Shown here: positions 1 through 12,224 of the stretch, piece after piece | How positions within the stretch are numbered: the first letter of the stretch is position 1 | Layout: every line of letters starts with the position of its first letter | DNA from: Budorcas taxicolor | Lineage: Eukaryota > Chordata > Mammalia > Artiodactyla > Bovidae | NCBI RefSeq assembly: GCF_023091745.1 | Contig: NC_068920.1 | Span: forward strand, 1,116,001-1,180,000 | Length of the DNA stretch: 64,000 nt | Direction: 5' to 3' | The notes under the pieces: model-generated | Told to the model about the DNA's origin: nothing | Databases searched by the model: none | What the model saw: the letters and a program-made list of their open reading frames with translations, nothing else | Program-made: the position numbers and the translations under genes

Positions 1-1471
1 CTGGGGTCTCTTGGAATGGTGGCACGACCCTGGAGTTCCTCTCGCCGTTCCTTTTGAGAGGGCCTCCTCTTGAGATGCGACGGAGAACGCCGGGAATTCT
101 TTCCCGACGAAGCAGGGAAAGGATCCCTCATCTCGAGCTACGAGGCGGAAACGGGGCTCCTCTGGATGTGGGCGGGACCCTCGTGTTTCCTCTCGAGTGG
201 AGACGGGTATGTCGGGGAACTTCTTGAGTTGCACCAAGGGTGGGAAGGACCCTTTCGACGTTCCAGAGGTGAGGTGTGATTAGCCCCGAGAAGCCTCTGC
301 GGAAATGGGCCTCCTCTCGCCTGGAGGGGAGAACCTCCTGGATTTTATCGAGTTGCGGCAGGTCTTCTCGAGTTACGACGGGGACCTCAGGGACCCGCTC
401 TGGTGGCCTCAGGAAGGGCCAGTCCCCATTCGTGTTGCTAGGGGCCATCTCGGGATTCGTCTCCCGTCGATGCCGGGGCCTAAGACCTTCTGTGGGGTCG
501 GGGCCGGAACCTGAGCATTTCTCTCCAGTGTTGACATGGATCTTGGGGTGCCTCTGAGTCTCCCCAGGGGAGTCAGGCCTCGTCGCGAGTGGGGGCATGC
601 ACGTGCGCTTTCCTCCCGAGCTGCAGCAGTAGGGTCACGCTTCTTGTCACGTGGATCAAGGGATCTGTGGCTTTGCCTCGAGGCTTTCCCACGAGGCTTT
701 CCCACACGGCTACGCCAAGTGCCACCTTGGTGTGAGTCGATCCTCGTCGTGAAAGACGAGCCGGTGAAGGGAAAAGAGGTTCCTCTGGAATGGACTGAAA
801 CATCTGGGGGACTCTTGGAATGGTGGCACGACCCTGGAGTTCCTCTCGCCGTTCCTGTTGAGAGGGCCTCCTCTTGAGATGTGACGGGAACGCCGGGAAT
901 TCTTTCCCGACGAAGCAGGGAAAGGATCCCTCACCTCGAGCTATGAGGCGGAAACGGGGCTCCTCTGGATATGGGCGGGACTCTCGTGTTTCCTCTCGAG
1001 TGGAGACGGGTATGTCGGGGAACTTCTTGAGTTGCAGCAAGGGTGTGAAGGACCCTTTCGACTTTCCACAGGTGAGGTGTTATTAGACCCGAGAAGCCTC
1101 TGCAGAAATGGGCCTCATATCGCCTACATGGGAGAACCTCCTGGATATTCTTGAGTTGCGGCAGGTTTTCTCGAGTTACGACGGGGACATCAGGGACCCG
1201 CTTTGGTGGCCTCAGGAAGGTCCAGTCCCCATTCGAGTTGCTAGGGGCCATCTCGGGATTCCTCTCCCGTCGATGATGGGGCCTAAGACCTTGTGTGGAG
1301 TCGGGGCCGGAACCTGAGGATTCCTCTCCAGTGTTGACAGGGATTTTGGGGTGCCTCTGAGTCTCCACAGGGGAGTCAGGCCTCGTCTCGAGTGGGGGCA
1401 TGCACGTGCGCTTCCCTCCCGAGCGGCAGCAGTAGGGTCACGCCTCCTGTCACGTGGATAAAGGGATCTGT

Positions 1472-1497
1472 GGCTTTCCCTCGAGGCTTTCCCACAG
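1472..1497 (+). repeat. 13-bp module array, two units
   Basis: Two units only (ggctttccctcga, ggctttcccacag), giving the 790-bp monomer that starts at 874, 26 bp below the standard length. Confidence 0.9.
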
Positions 1498-2261
1498 GGC
1501 TGTGCCAAGCGCTACCTTGGTGTGAGTCGATCCTCGGCGTGAAAGACGAGCCGGTGAAGGGAAAAGAGGTTCCTCTGGAATGGACTGAGTCATCTGGGGG
1601 ACTCTTGGAATGGTGGCACGACCCTGGAGTTCCTCTCGCCGTTCCTGTTGAGAGGGCCTCCTCTTGAGATGCGACGGGAACGCCGGAAAATCTTTCCCGA
1701 CGAAGCAGGGAAAGGATCCCTCACCTCGAGCTACGAGGCGGAAACGGGGCTCCTCTGGATGTGGGCGGGACCCTCGTGTTTCCTCTCGAGTGGAGACGGG
1801 TATGTCGGGGAACTTCTTGAGTTGCACCAAGGGTGTGAAGGACCCTTTCGACCTTCCAGAGGTGAGGTGAGATTAGCCCCGAGAACTCTCTGCGGAAATG
1901 GGCCTCATCTCGCCTGGAGGGGAGAACCTACTGGATTTTCTCGAGTTGCGGAAGGTCTTCTCGAGTTAAGACGGGGACCTAAGGGACCCGCTCTGGTGGC
2001 CTCAGGAAGGGCCAGACCCCATGCGAGTTGCTAGGGGCCACCTCGGGATTCCTCTCCCGTCGAGTCCGGGGCCTAAAACCTTGTGTGTAGTCGGGGCCGG
2101 AACCTGAGGATTCCTCTCCAATGTTGCCATTGATCTTGGGGTGCCTCTGAGTCTCCCCAGGGGAGTCAGGCCTCGTCGCGAGTGGGGGCAGGCACGTGCG
2201 CTTTCCTCCCGAGCTGCAGCAGTAGGGTCACGCTTCCTGTCACGTGGATCAAGGGATCTGT

Positions 2262-2339
2262 GGCTTTGCCTCGAGGCTTTCCCTCGAGGCTTTCCCTCGA
2301 AGCTTTCCCTCGCGGCTTTCCCACGAGGCTTTCCCACAC
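2262..2339 (+). repeat. 13-bp module array, six units (longest)
   Basis: Six copies of a unit close to ggctttccctcga, the last two being ggctttcccacga and ggctttcccacac. This array sits in every monomer just after gatcaagggatctgtg. Most monomers have four units, so the monomer starting at 1664 is 26 bp longer (842 bp). Junctions between ctcga-type units create the palindrome cctcgagg. Confidence 0.9.
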
Positions 2340-4135
2340 AGCTACGCCAAGTGCCACCTTGGGGTGAGTCGATCCTCGTCGTGAAAGACGAGCCGGTGAA
2401 GGGAAAAGAGTTTCCTCTGGAATGGACTGAGATATCTGGGGGACTCTTGGAATGGTGGCACGACCCTGGAGTTCCTCTCGCCGTTCCTGTTGAGAGGGCC
2501 TCCTCTTGAGATGCGACGGGAACGCCGGGAATTCTTTCCCGACGAAGCAGGGAAAGGATCCCTCACCTCGAGCTACGAGGCGGAAACGTGACTCCTCTGG
2601 ATGTGGGCGGGACTCTAGTGTTTCCTCCCGAGTGGAGACGGGTATGTCGGGGAACTTCTTGAGTTGCACCAAGGGTGTGAAGGACCCTTTCGACGTTCCA
2701 GAGGTGAGGTGTGATTAGCCCCAAGAAGCCTCTGCAGAAATGGGCCTCATCTCTCCTGCAGGGGAGAACATTCTGGATATTCTTGAGTTGCGGCAGGTCT
2801 TCTCGAGTTACGACGGGGACCTCAGGGACCCGCTTTGGTGGCCTCAGGAAGGGCCAGTCCCCATGCGAGTTGCTAGGGGCCCTCTCGGGATTCCTCTCCC
2901 GTCGATGCCGGGGATTAAGACATTGTGTGGAGTCGCGGCCGGAACCTGAGCATTCCTCTCCAGTATTGACATGGATCTTGGGGTGCCTCTGAGTCTCCCC
3001 AGGGGATTCAGGCTTCGTCTCGAGTGGGGGCATACACGTGCACTTTCCTCCCGAGCTGCAGCAGTAGGGTCACGCTTCCTGTCACGTGGATCAAGGGATC
3101 TGTGGCTTTCCCTCGAGGCTTTCCCTCGAGGCTTTCCCACGAGGCTTTCCCACAGGGCTGTGCCAAGTGCCACCTTGGTGTGAGTCGATCCTCGGCGTGA
3201 AAGACAAGCCGGTGAAGGGAAAAGAGGTTCCTCTGGAATGGACTGAACATCTGGGGGACTCTTGGAACGGTGGCTCGACCCTGGAGTTCCTCTCGCCGTT
3301 CCTGTTGAGAGGGCATCCTCTTGAGATGCGACGGGAACGCCGGGAATTCTTTCCTGACGAAGCAGGGAAAGGATCCCTCACCTCGAGCTACGAGGCGGAA
3401 ACGGGGCTCCTCTGGATGTGGGCGGGACCCTCGTGTTTCCTCTCGAGTGGAAACTGGTATGTCGGGGAACTTCTTGAGTTGCACCAAGGTTTTGAAGGAC
3501 CCTATCGACGTTCCAGAGGTAAGGTGTGATTAGCCCCGAGAAGCCTCTGCGGAAATGGGCCTCCTCTCGCCTGCAGGGGAGAACCTCCTGGATTTTCTCG
3601 AGTTGTGGCAGGTCTTCTCGAGTTACGACGGGGACCTCAGGGACCCGCTCTGGTGGCCTCAGGAAGGGGCAGTCCCCTTGGAGTTGCTAGGGACCATCTC
3701 GGGTTCCTCTCCCGTCGATGCCGGGGACTAAGACCTTGTGTGGAGTCGCGGCCGGAACCTGAGCATTCCTCTCCAGTGTTGACATGGATCTTGGGGTGCC
3801 TCTGAGTCTCCCCAGGGGAGTCAGGCTTCGTCTCGAATGGGGGCAAGTGGGTGCGCTTCCCTCCCGAGCTGCAGAAGTAGGGTCAGGCTTCCTGTCACGT
3901 GGATCAAGGGATCTGTGGCTTTCCCTCGAGGCTTTCCCTTCAAGGCTTTCCCACGACGCTTTCCCACAGGGCTGTGCCAAGTGCCACCTTGGTGTGAGTC
4001 GATCCTCGGCGTGAAAGACGAAACGGTGAAGGGAAAAGAGGTTCCTCTGGAATGGACTGAGACATCTGGGGGACTCTTGGAATGGTGGAACGACCCAGGA
4101 GTTCCTCTCGCCGTTCCTGTTGAGAGGGCCTCCTC

Positions 4136-7100
4136 TTGAGATGCAACGGGAACGCCTGGAATTCTTTCCCGATGAAGCAGGGAAAGGATCCCTCACCTCG
4201 AGCTACGAGGCGGAAACGGGGCTCCTCTGGATGTGGGCGGACCCTCAGGTTTCCTCTCGAGTGGAGACGGGTATGTCGGGGAACTTCTTGAGTTGCCCCA
4301 AGGGTGGGAAGGACCCTTTCGACGTTCCAGAGGTGAGGTGTGATTAGCCCCGAGAAGCCTCTGCGGAAGTGGGCCTCCTCTCGCCTGTAGGGGAGAACCG
4401 GCTGGATTTTCTCGAGTTGCGGCAGGTCTTCTCGAGTTACGACGGGGACCTCAGGGACCCGCTCTGGTGGCCTCAGGAAGGGCCAGTCCCCATGCGAGTT
4501 GTTATGGTCCATCTCGGGATTCCTCTCCCGTCGATGCCGGGGCCTAAGACCTTGTGTGGAGACGGGGCCCGAACCTGAGGATTCCTCTCCAGTGTTGACA
4601 TGGATCTTGTGGTGTCAGACAGTCTCCCCTGGGGAGTCAGGCCTCGTCTCGAGTGGGGGCATGCACGTGCGCTTCCCTCCCGAGCTGCAGCAGTAGGGTC
4701 ACGCTTCCTGTCACGTGGATCAAGGGATCTGTGGCTTTCCCTCGAGGCTTTCCCTCGAGGCTTTCCCACAGGGCTGTGCCAAGTGCCACCTTGGTGTGAG
4801 TCGATCCTTGGCGTGAAAGACGAGCCGGTGAAGGGAAAAGAGGTTCCTCTGGAATGGACTGAGACATCTGGGGGACTCTTGGAATGGTGGCACGACCCTG
4901 GAGTTCCTCTCGCCGTTCCTGTTGAGAGGGCCTCCTCTTGAGATGCGACGGGTACGCCGGGAATTCTTTCCCGATGAAGCAGGGAAAGGATCCCTCACCT
5001 CGAGCTACGAGGCGGAAACGGGGCTCCTCTGGATGTGGGCGGACCCTCAGGTTTCCTCTCGAGTGGAGACGGGTATGTCGGGGAACTTCTTGAGTTGCCC
5101 CAAGGGTGGCAAGGACCCTTTCGACGTTCCAGAGGTAAGGTGTGATTAGCCCCGAGAAGCCTCTGCGGAAATGAGCCTCATCTCGCCTACAGGGGAGAAC
5201 CTCCTGGATATTCTCGAGGTGCAGCAGGTCTTCTCGAGTTACGACGGGGACCTCAGGGACCCGCTCTGGTGGCCTCAGGAAGGGCCAGTCCCCATGCGAG
5301 TTGCTAGGGTCCATCTCGGGATACCACTCCAGTCTATCCCGGGGCCTAAGACCTTGTGTGGAGTCGGGGCCGGAACCTGAGCATTCCTCTCCAGTGTTGA
5401 CATGGATCTTGGGGTGCCTCTGAGTCTCCCCAGGGGAGTCAGGCTTCATCTCGAGTGGGGGCATGCGCGTTCGATTCCCTCCCGAGCTGCAGAAGTAGGG
5501 TCACGCGTCATGTCACGTGGATCAAGGGATCTGTGGCTTTCCCTCGAGGCTTTCCCTCGAGGCTTTCCCACGACGCTATCCAACAGGGCTGTGCCAAGTG
5601 CCACCTTGGTGTGAGTCGATCCTCGGCGTGAAAGACGAGCCGGTGAAGGGAAAAGAGGTTCCTCTGGAATGAACTGAGACAACTGGGGGACTCTTGGAAC
5701 GGTGGCACGACCCTGGAGTTCCTCTCGCTGTTCCTGTTGAGAGGGCCTCCTCTTGAGATGCGATGGGAAAGCCCGGAATTCTTTCCCGACGAAGCAGGGA
5801 AAGGATCCCTCACCTCGAGCTACGAGGCGGAAACGGGTCTCCTCTGGATGTGGGCGGGACCCTCGTGTTTCCTCTCGAGTGGAGACGGGTATGTCGGGGA
5901 ACTTCTTGAGTTGCACCAAGGGTGGGAAAGACCCTTTCGACGTTCCAGAGGTGAGGTGTGATTAGCCCCGAGAAGCCTCTGCGGAAATGAGCCTCATCTC
6001 GCCTGCAGGGGAGAACCTCCTGGATATTCTCCAGTTGCGGCAGGTCTTCTCGAGTTACGACGGGGCCCTCAGGGACCCGCTCTGGTGGCCTCAGGAAGGG
6101 CCAGTCCCCATACGAGTTGATAGGGGCCATCTCGGGATACCTCTCCAGTCGATGCCGGGGCCTTAGACCTTGTGTGGAGTCGGGGCCGGAACCTGAGCAT
6201 TCCTCTCCAGTGTTGACATGGATCTTGGGGTGCCTCTGAGTCTCCACAGGGGAGTCAGGCCTCGTCTCGATTTGGGGCATGCGCGTGCGATTCCCTCCCG
6301 AGCTGCAGCAGTAGGGTCACGCTTCCTGTCACGTGGATCAAGGGATCTGTGGCTTTCCCTCGAGGCTTTCCCTCGAGGCTTTCCCACGAGGCTTTCCCAC
6401 AGGGCTATGCCAAGAGCCACCTTGGTGTGAGTCGATCCTCGGCGTGAAAGACGAGCCGGTGAATGCAAAAGAGGTTCCTCTGGAATGGACTGAGACATCT
6501 GGGGGACACTTGGAACGGTGGCACGACCCTGGAGTTCCTCTCGCCGTTCCTGTTCAGAGGGCCTCCTCTTGAGATGCGACGGGAAGGCCGGGAACTCTTT
6601 CCCGACGAAGCAGGGAAAGGATCCTTCATCTCGAGCTACGAGGCGGAAACGGGGCTCCTCTGGATGTGGGCGGGACCCTGGTGTTTCCTCTCGAGTGGAG
6701 ACGGGAATGTCGGGGAACATCTTGATTTTCACCAAGGGTGTGAAGGACCCTTTCGAAGTTCCAGAGGTGAGGTGTGATCAGCCTCGAGATGCCTCAGCGG
6801 AAATGAGCCTCATCTCTCCTGGAGGGGAGAACCTCCTGGATTTTCTCGATTTGCGGCAGGTCTTCTTGAGTTACGACGGGGACCTCAGGGACCCGCTCTG
6901 GTGGCCTCACGAAAGGCCAGGCCCAAGGCTAGTTTCTAGGGGCCCACTAGGGTTTCCTCTCCCGTCCATGGCGGGGCCTCAAACCTTGTGTGGAGTCGGG
7001 GCCTGAACCTGAGGATTCCTCTCCAGTGTTACCATGGATCTTGGGGTGCTTCTGAGTCTCCCCAGGGGAGTCAGGCCTCGTCTCGAGTGGGGGCAGACAC

Positions 7101-8185
7101 GTGCGCTTTCCTCCCGAGCTGCAGCAGTAGTGTCACGATTCCTGTCACGTGAATCTAGGGATCTGAGGCTTTCCCTCAAGGCTGTCCCACGAGGCTATCC
7201 CACAGGGCTGTGCCACGTGCCACCTTGGTGTGAGTCTATCCGTGGCGTAAAAGGCTAGCCGGTGAAGGAAAAAGAGGTTCCTCTGGAATGTACTGAAACA
7301 TCTGGGCGACTCCTGGAGTGGTGGCACGGCCCTGGAGTTCCTCTCACCGTTTCTGTTGAGAGGGCCTCCTCTTTAGATGCGACGGGAACGCCGGGATCTC
7401 TTTCCCGACGAAGCAGGGAAAGGATCCCTCATCTCGAGATACGTCGCGGAAACGGGGCTCCCTGGATGTGGGCGGGACGCTCGTGTTTCCTCTCGAGTGG
7501 AGACGGGTATGTCGGGGAACTTCTTCATTTGCACCAAGGGTGTGAAGGACCCTTTCGAAGTCCAGAGGTGAGGTGTTATCAGTCTCGAGACGCCTCAGCA
7601 CAAATGGGCCTCCTCTCGCCTGTAGGGGAGAACCGGCTGGATTTTCTCGAGTTGCGGCAGGTCTTCTCCAGTTACGACGGGGACCTCAGGGACCCGCTCT
7701 GGTGGCCTCAGGAAGGGCCAGTCCCCATGTGAGGTGCTAGGGGCCCTCTCGGGATTCCTCTCCCGTCCATGCCGGGGCCTAAGTCCTTGTGTGGAGTCGG
7801 GGCCGGAACCTGAGGATTCCTCTCCAGTGTTGCCATGGATCTTGGGGTGCCTCTCAGTCTCCCCAGGGGAGTCAGGCTTCGTCTCGTGTGGGGGCATGCA
7901 CGTGCGCTTCCTTCCCGAGCTGCAGCAGCAGGTTCACGCTTCCTGTCACGTGGATCAAGGGATCTGTGTCTTTCTCTCGATGCTTTCCCTCAAGGCTTTC
8001 CCACGAGGCTTTCCCATAGGGCTGTGCCAAGTGCCACCTTGGTGTGAGTCGATCCTCGGCGTGAAAGACGAGCCGGTGAAGGGAAAAGAGGTTCCTCTGG
8101 AATGGACTGAGACATCCGGGGGACTCTTGGAACGGTGGCAGGATCCTGGAGTTCCTCTCGCCGTTCCTGTTGAGAGGGCCTCCTC
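4136..8185 (+). repeat. HOR block Q P D K V (4,050 bp)
   Basis: Monomers start at 4136 (Q, gatgcaacgg; 802 bp, one 13-bp unit short), 4938 (P: Y-like gacgggtacgcc with Q-like gcggaccctcagg), 5753 (D, with gatgggaaagccc), 6569 (K) and 7372 (V). The order Q-Y-like-K-V matches the pentamer seen later, but the copies carry more substitutions, for example gaatgcaaaag near 6460 where others read gaagggaaaag. It looks like an older relative of the later H Q Y K V unit. Confidence 0.8.
5874..6110 (+). repeat. 31-bp subrepeats inside the monomer (measured example)
   Basis: Related hexamers at the head of each unit fall at 5874 (ctcgag), 5905 (cttgag), 5936 (ttcgac), 5967 (cccgag), 5998 (ctcgcc) and 6029 (ctccag): five exact 31-bp steps. 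The next core, ctcgag at 6049, comes after 20 bp, and the one after (ctctgg, 6080) after 31 bp again. The units are too diverged to align beyond the core by eye, but the phase is exact. A 31-bp ancestral unit is the established structure of ruminant satellite I. Confidence 0.8.
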
Positions 8186-11100
8186 TTGAGATGCGACGGG
8201 AACGCCGGGAACTCTTTCCCGAAGAAGCAGGGAAAGGATCCCTCACCTCGAGCTACGAGGCGGAAACGGGGCTCCTTTGTATGTGGGCGGGACCCTCGTG
8301 TTTCCTCTCGAGTGGAGACGGTATGTCGGGGAACTTCTTGAGTTGTACCAAGGGTGGGAAGGAACCTTTTGACGTTCCAGAGGTGAAGTGTGATTAGCCC
8401 CGAGAAGACTCTGCTGAAATGGGCCTCATCTCGCCTGCAGGGGAGAACGTCCTGGATATTCTAGAGTTGCGGTAGGTCTTCCCGAGTTACGACGGGGACC
8501 TCAGGGACCCGCTCTGGTGGCCTCAGGAAGGGCCAGTCCCCATGCGAGTTGCTATGGTCCATCTCGGGATTCCTCTCCCGTCGATGCCGGGGCCTCAGAC
8601 CTTGTGTGGAGTCGGGGCCCGAACCTGAGGATTCCTCTCCAGTGTTGACATGAATCTTGTGGTGCCTCTCAGTCTCCCCAGGGGAGTCAAGCCTCGTCTC
8701 GAGTGGGGGCATGCACGTGCGCTTCCCTCCCGAGCTGCAGCAGTAGGGTCACGCTTCCTGTCACGTGGATCAAGGGATCTGTGGCTTTCCCACGAGGCTT
8801 TCCCACAGGGCTGTGCCAAGTGCCACCTTGGTGTTAGTCGAACCTCGGCGTGAAAGACGAGCCGGTGAAGGGAAAAGAGGTTCCTCTGGAATGGACTGAG
8901 ACATCTGGGGGACTCTTGGAATGCTGGCACGACCCTGGAGTTCCTCTCGCCGTTCCTGTTGAGAGGGCCTCCTCTTGAGATGCGACGGGTACGCCGGGAA
9001 TTCTTTCCCGACGAAGCAGGGAAAGGATCCCTCACCTCGAGCTACGAGGCGGAAACGGGGCTCCTCTGGATGTGGGCGGGACCCTCGTGATTCCTCTCGA
9101 TCGGAGAAGGGTATGTCGGGGAACTTCTTGAGTTGCACCAAGGGTGTGAAGGACCCTTTCGACGTTCCAGAGGTGAGGTGTGATTAGCCCCGAGAAGCCT
9201 CTGCGGAAATGAGCCTCATCTCGCCTGCAGGGGAGAACCTCCTGGATATTCTCGAGTTGCGGCAGGTCTTCTCGAGTTACGACGGGGACCTCAGGGATCC
9301 GCTCTGGTGGCCTCAGGAAGGGCCAGTCCCCATGCGAGTTGCTAGGGTCCATCTCGGGATACCACTCCAGTCTATGAGGGGGCCTAAGACCTTGTGTGGA
9401 GTCGGGGCCGGAACCTGAGCATTCCTCTTCAGTGTTGACATGGATCTTGGGGTGCCTCTGAGGCTCCCCAGGGGAGTCAGGCTTCGTCTCGAGTGGGAGC
9501 ATGCGGGTGCGCTTCCCTCCCGAGCTGCAGAACTAGGGTCACGCTTTCTGTCACGTGGATCAAGGGATCTGTGGCTTTCCCTCGAGGCTTTCCCTGGAGG
9601 CTTTCCCACGACGCTATCCAACATGGCTGTGCCAAGTGCCACCTTGGTGTGAGTCGATCCTCGGCGTGAAAGACGAGCCGGTGAAGGGAAAAGAGGTTCC
9701 TCTGGAATGGACTGAGACAACTGGGGGACTCTTGGAATGGTGGCACGACCCTGGAGTTCCTCTCGCCGTTCCTGTTGAGAGGGCCTCCTCTTGAGATGCG
9801 ACGGGAACGCCCGGAATTCTTTCCCGACGATGCAGGGAAAGGATCCCTCACCTCGAGCTCCGAGGCGGAAACGGGTCTCCTCTGGAAGTGGGCGGGACCC
9901 TCGTGTTTCCTCTCGAGTGAAGACGGGTATGTCGGGGAACTTCTTGATTTGCACCAAGGGTGTGAAGGCCCCTTCCGAACTTCCAGAGGTGAGGTGTGAT
10001 CAGCCTCGAGACGCCTCAGCGGAAATGGGCCTCATCTCGCCTGGAGGAAAGAACCTCCTGGATTTTCTCGAGTTGCGGCAGGTCTTCTCGAGTTACGACG
10101 GGGACCTCAGGGACACGCTCTGGTGGCCTCAGGAAAGGCCAGTCCCCAAGGGAGTTGCTAGGGGCCCTCTCGGGATTCCTCTCCCGTCCATGCCGGGGCC
10201 TAAATCCATGTGTGGAATCGTGGCCGGAACCTGAGGATTCCTCTACAGTGTTGCCATGTATCTTGGGGTGCCTCTGAGTCTCCCCAGGGGAGTCAGGCCT
10301 CGTCTCGAGTGGGGGCAGACACGTGGGCTTTCCTCCCGAGCTGCAGCAGTAGTGTCACGCTTCCTGTCACGTGAATCAAGGGATCTGTGGCTTTCCCTCG
10401 AGGCTGTCCCACGAGGCTATCCCACAGGGCTGTGCCACGTGCCACCTTGGTGTGAGTCTATCCGTGGCGTAAAAGGCAAGCCGGTAAACGGAAAAGAGGT
10501 TCCTCTGGAATGTACTGAAACATCTGGGCGACTCTTGGATTGGTGGCACGGCCCTGGAGTTCCTCTCACCGTTTCTGTTGAGAGGGCCTCCTCTTTAGAT
10601 GCGACGGGAACGCCGGGATCTCTTTCCCGACGAAGCAGGGAAAGGATCCCTCATCTCGAGCTACGTCGCGGAAACGGGGCTTCCTGGATGTGGGCGGGAC
10701 ACTCGTGTTTCCTCTCGAGTGGAGACGGGTATGTCGGGGAACTTCTTGAGTTGCACCAAGGGTGGGAAAGACCCTCTCGACGTTCCAGAGGTGACGTGTG
10801 ATTAGCCCCGAGAAGCCTCTGTGGAAATGGGCCTCATCTCGCCTGCAGGGGAGAACCTCCTGGATATTCTCGAGTTGCGGCAGGTCTTCTGGAGTTACGA
10901 CGGGGACCTCAGGGACCCGCTCTGGTGGCCTCAGGAAGGGCCAGTCCCCATGTGAGTTGCTAGTGGCCCTCTTGGGATACCACTCCAGTCTATGCCGGGG
11001 CCTAAGACCTTGTGTGGAGTCGGGGCTGGAACCTGAGGATTCCTCTGCAGTGTTGACATGGATTTTGGGGTGCCTCTGAGTCTCCCCAGGCGAGTCAGGC

Positions 11101-12224
11101 CTAGTCTCGAGTGGGGGCATGCACGTGCGCTTTCCTCCCGAGCTGCAGCAGTAGGGTCACGCTTCGTGTCACGTGGATCAAGGGATCTGTGGCTTTCCCT
11201 CGAGGCTTTCCCTCGAGACTTTCCCACGAGGCTTTCCCACAGGGCTGTGCCAAGTGCCACCTTGGTGTGAGTCGATCCTCGGCGTGAAAGACGAGCCGGT
11301 GAAGGGAAAACATGTTCCTCTGGAATGGACTGAGACATCTGGGGGACTCTTGGAATGGTGGCACGACCCTGGAGTTCCTCTCGCCGTTCCTGTTGAGAGG
11401 GCCTCCTCTTGAGATGCGACGGGAACGCCGGGAATTCTTTCCCGATGAAGCAGGGAAAGGATCCCTCACCTCGAGCTACGAGGCGGAAACGGGGCTCCTC
11501 TGGATGTGGGCGGGAACCTCGTGTTTCCTCTCGATCGGAGAAGGGTATGTCGGGGAACTTCTTGAGTTGCACCAAGGGTGTGAAGGACCCTTTCGACATT
11601 CCAGAGGTGAGGTGTGATTAGCCCCGAGAAGCCTCTGCGGAAATGGGCCTCATCTCGCCTGCAGGGGAGAACCTCCTGGATATTCTCGAGTTGCTGCAGG
11701 TCTTCTCGAGTTACGACGGGGACCTCAGGGACCCGCTCTGGTGGCCTCAGGAAGGGCCAGTCCCCATGCGAGGTGCTAGGGGCCCTCTCGGGATTCCTCT
11801 CCCGTCCATGCCGGGGCCTAAGTCCTTGTGTGGAGTCGGGGCCGGAACCTGAGGATTCCTCTCCAGTGTTGCCATGGATCTTGGGGTGCCTCTCAGTCTC
11901 CCCAGGAGAGTCAGGCCTCGTCTCGTGTGGGGGCATGCACGTGCGCTTCCTTCCGGAGCTGCAGCAGCAGGTTCACGCTTCCTGTCACGTGGATCAAGGG
12001 ATCTGTGTCTTTCTCTCGATGCTTTCCCTCAAGGCTTTCCCACGAGGCTTTCCCATAGGGCTGTGCCAAGTGCCACCTTGGTGTGAGTCGATCCTCGGCG
12101 TGAAAGACGAGCCGGTGAAGGGAAAAGAGGTTCCTCTTGAATGGACTGAGACATCTGGGGGACTCTTGGAACCGTGGCAGGACCCTGGAGTTCCTCTCTC
12201 CGTTCCTGTTGAGAGGCCCTCCTC
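8186..12224 (+). repeat. HOR block E Y R V S (4,039 bp), copy 1
   Basis: Monomers start at 8186 (E, 789 bp), 8975 (Y), 9791 (R, 803 bp), 10594 (V) and 11409 (S). E is marked by cccgaagaagc, cctttgtatgtgg and a lost G in gagacggtatg. R has gacgatgcag and gagctccgagg. S has gcgggaacctcg and ttcgacattcc. This order and all five lengths recur at 22800-26838. The E monomer has only two 13-bp units (8783-8808). Confidence 0.85.
8783..8808 (+). repeat. 13-bp module array, two units (E monomer)
   Basis: Two units, ggctttcccacga and ggctttcccacag, in the 789-bp E monomer. The E copy at 22800 has the same short array (23397-23422), whereas E copies at 47175, 50423 and 58553 have four units. Confidence 0.9.

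Larger units (their letters stand above)
1..4135 (+). repeat. Diverged monomers (class D), no HOR assignment
   Basis: Partial monomer 1-69, then monomers starting at 70, 874, 1664, 2506 and 3321, of 804, 790, 842, 815 and 815 bp. They share the general sequence but lack the diagnostic bases of classes H, Q, K, V and E, and carry many one-off substitutions. The monomer at 70 has one extra base (gacggagaac instead of gacgggaac). The longest (842) and one of the shortest (790) monomers of the window are neighbours here. The second half of the monomer at 3321 (about 3640-4135) already resembles the H class, including gggggcaagtggg and ctttcccttcaagg. This may be an older or edge part of the array, or material between HOR blocks. 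Confidence 0.85.

Noticed and set aside
2262..2339. The 13-bp array as telomere-like or as a separate microsatellite locus.
   Set aside because: It is an integral part of every monomer and varies only in copy number; the unit does not resemble TTAGGG.
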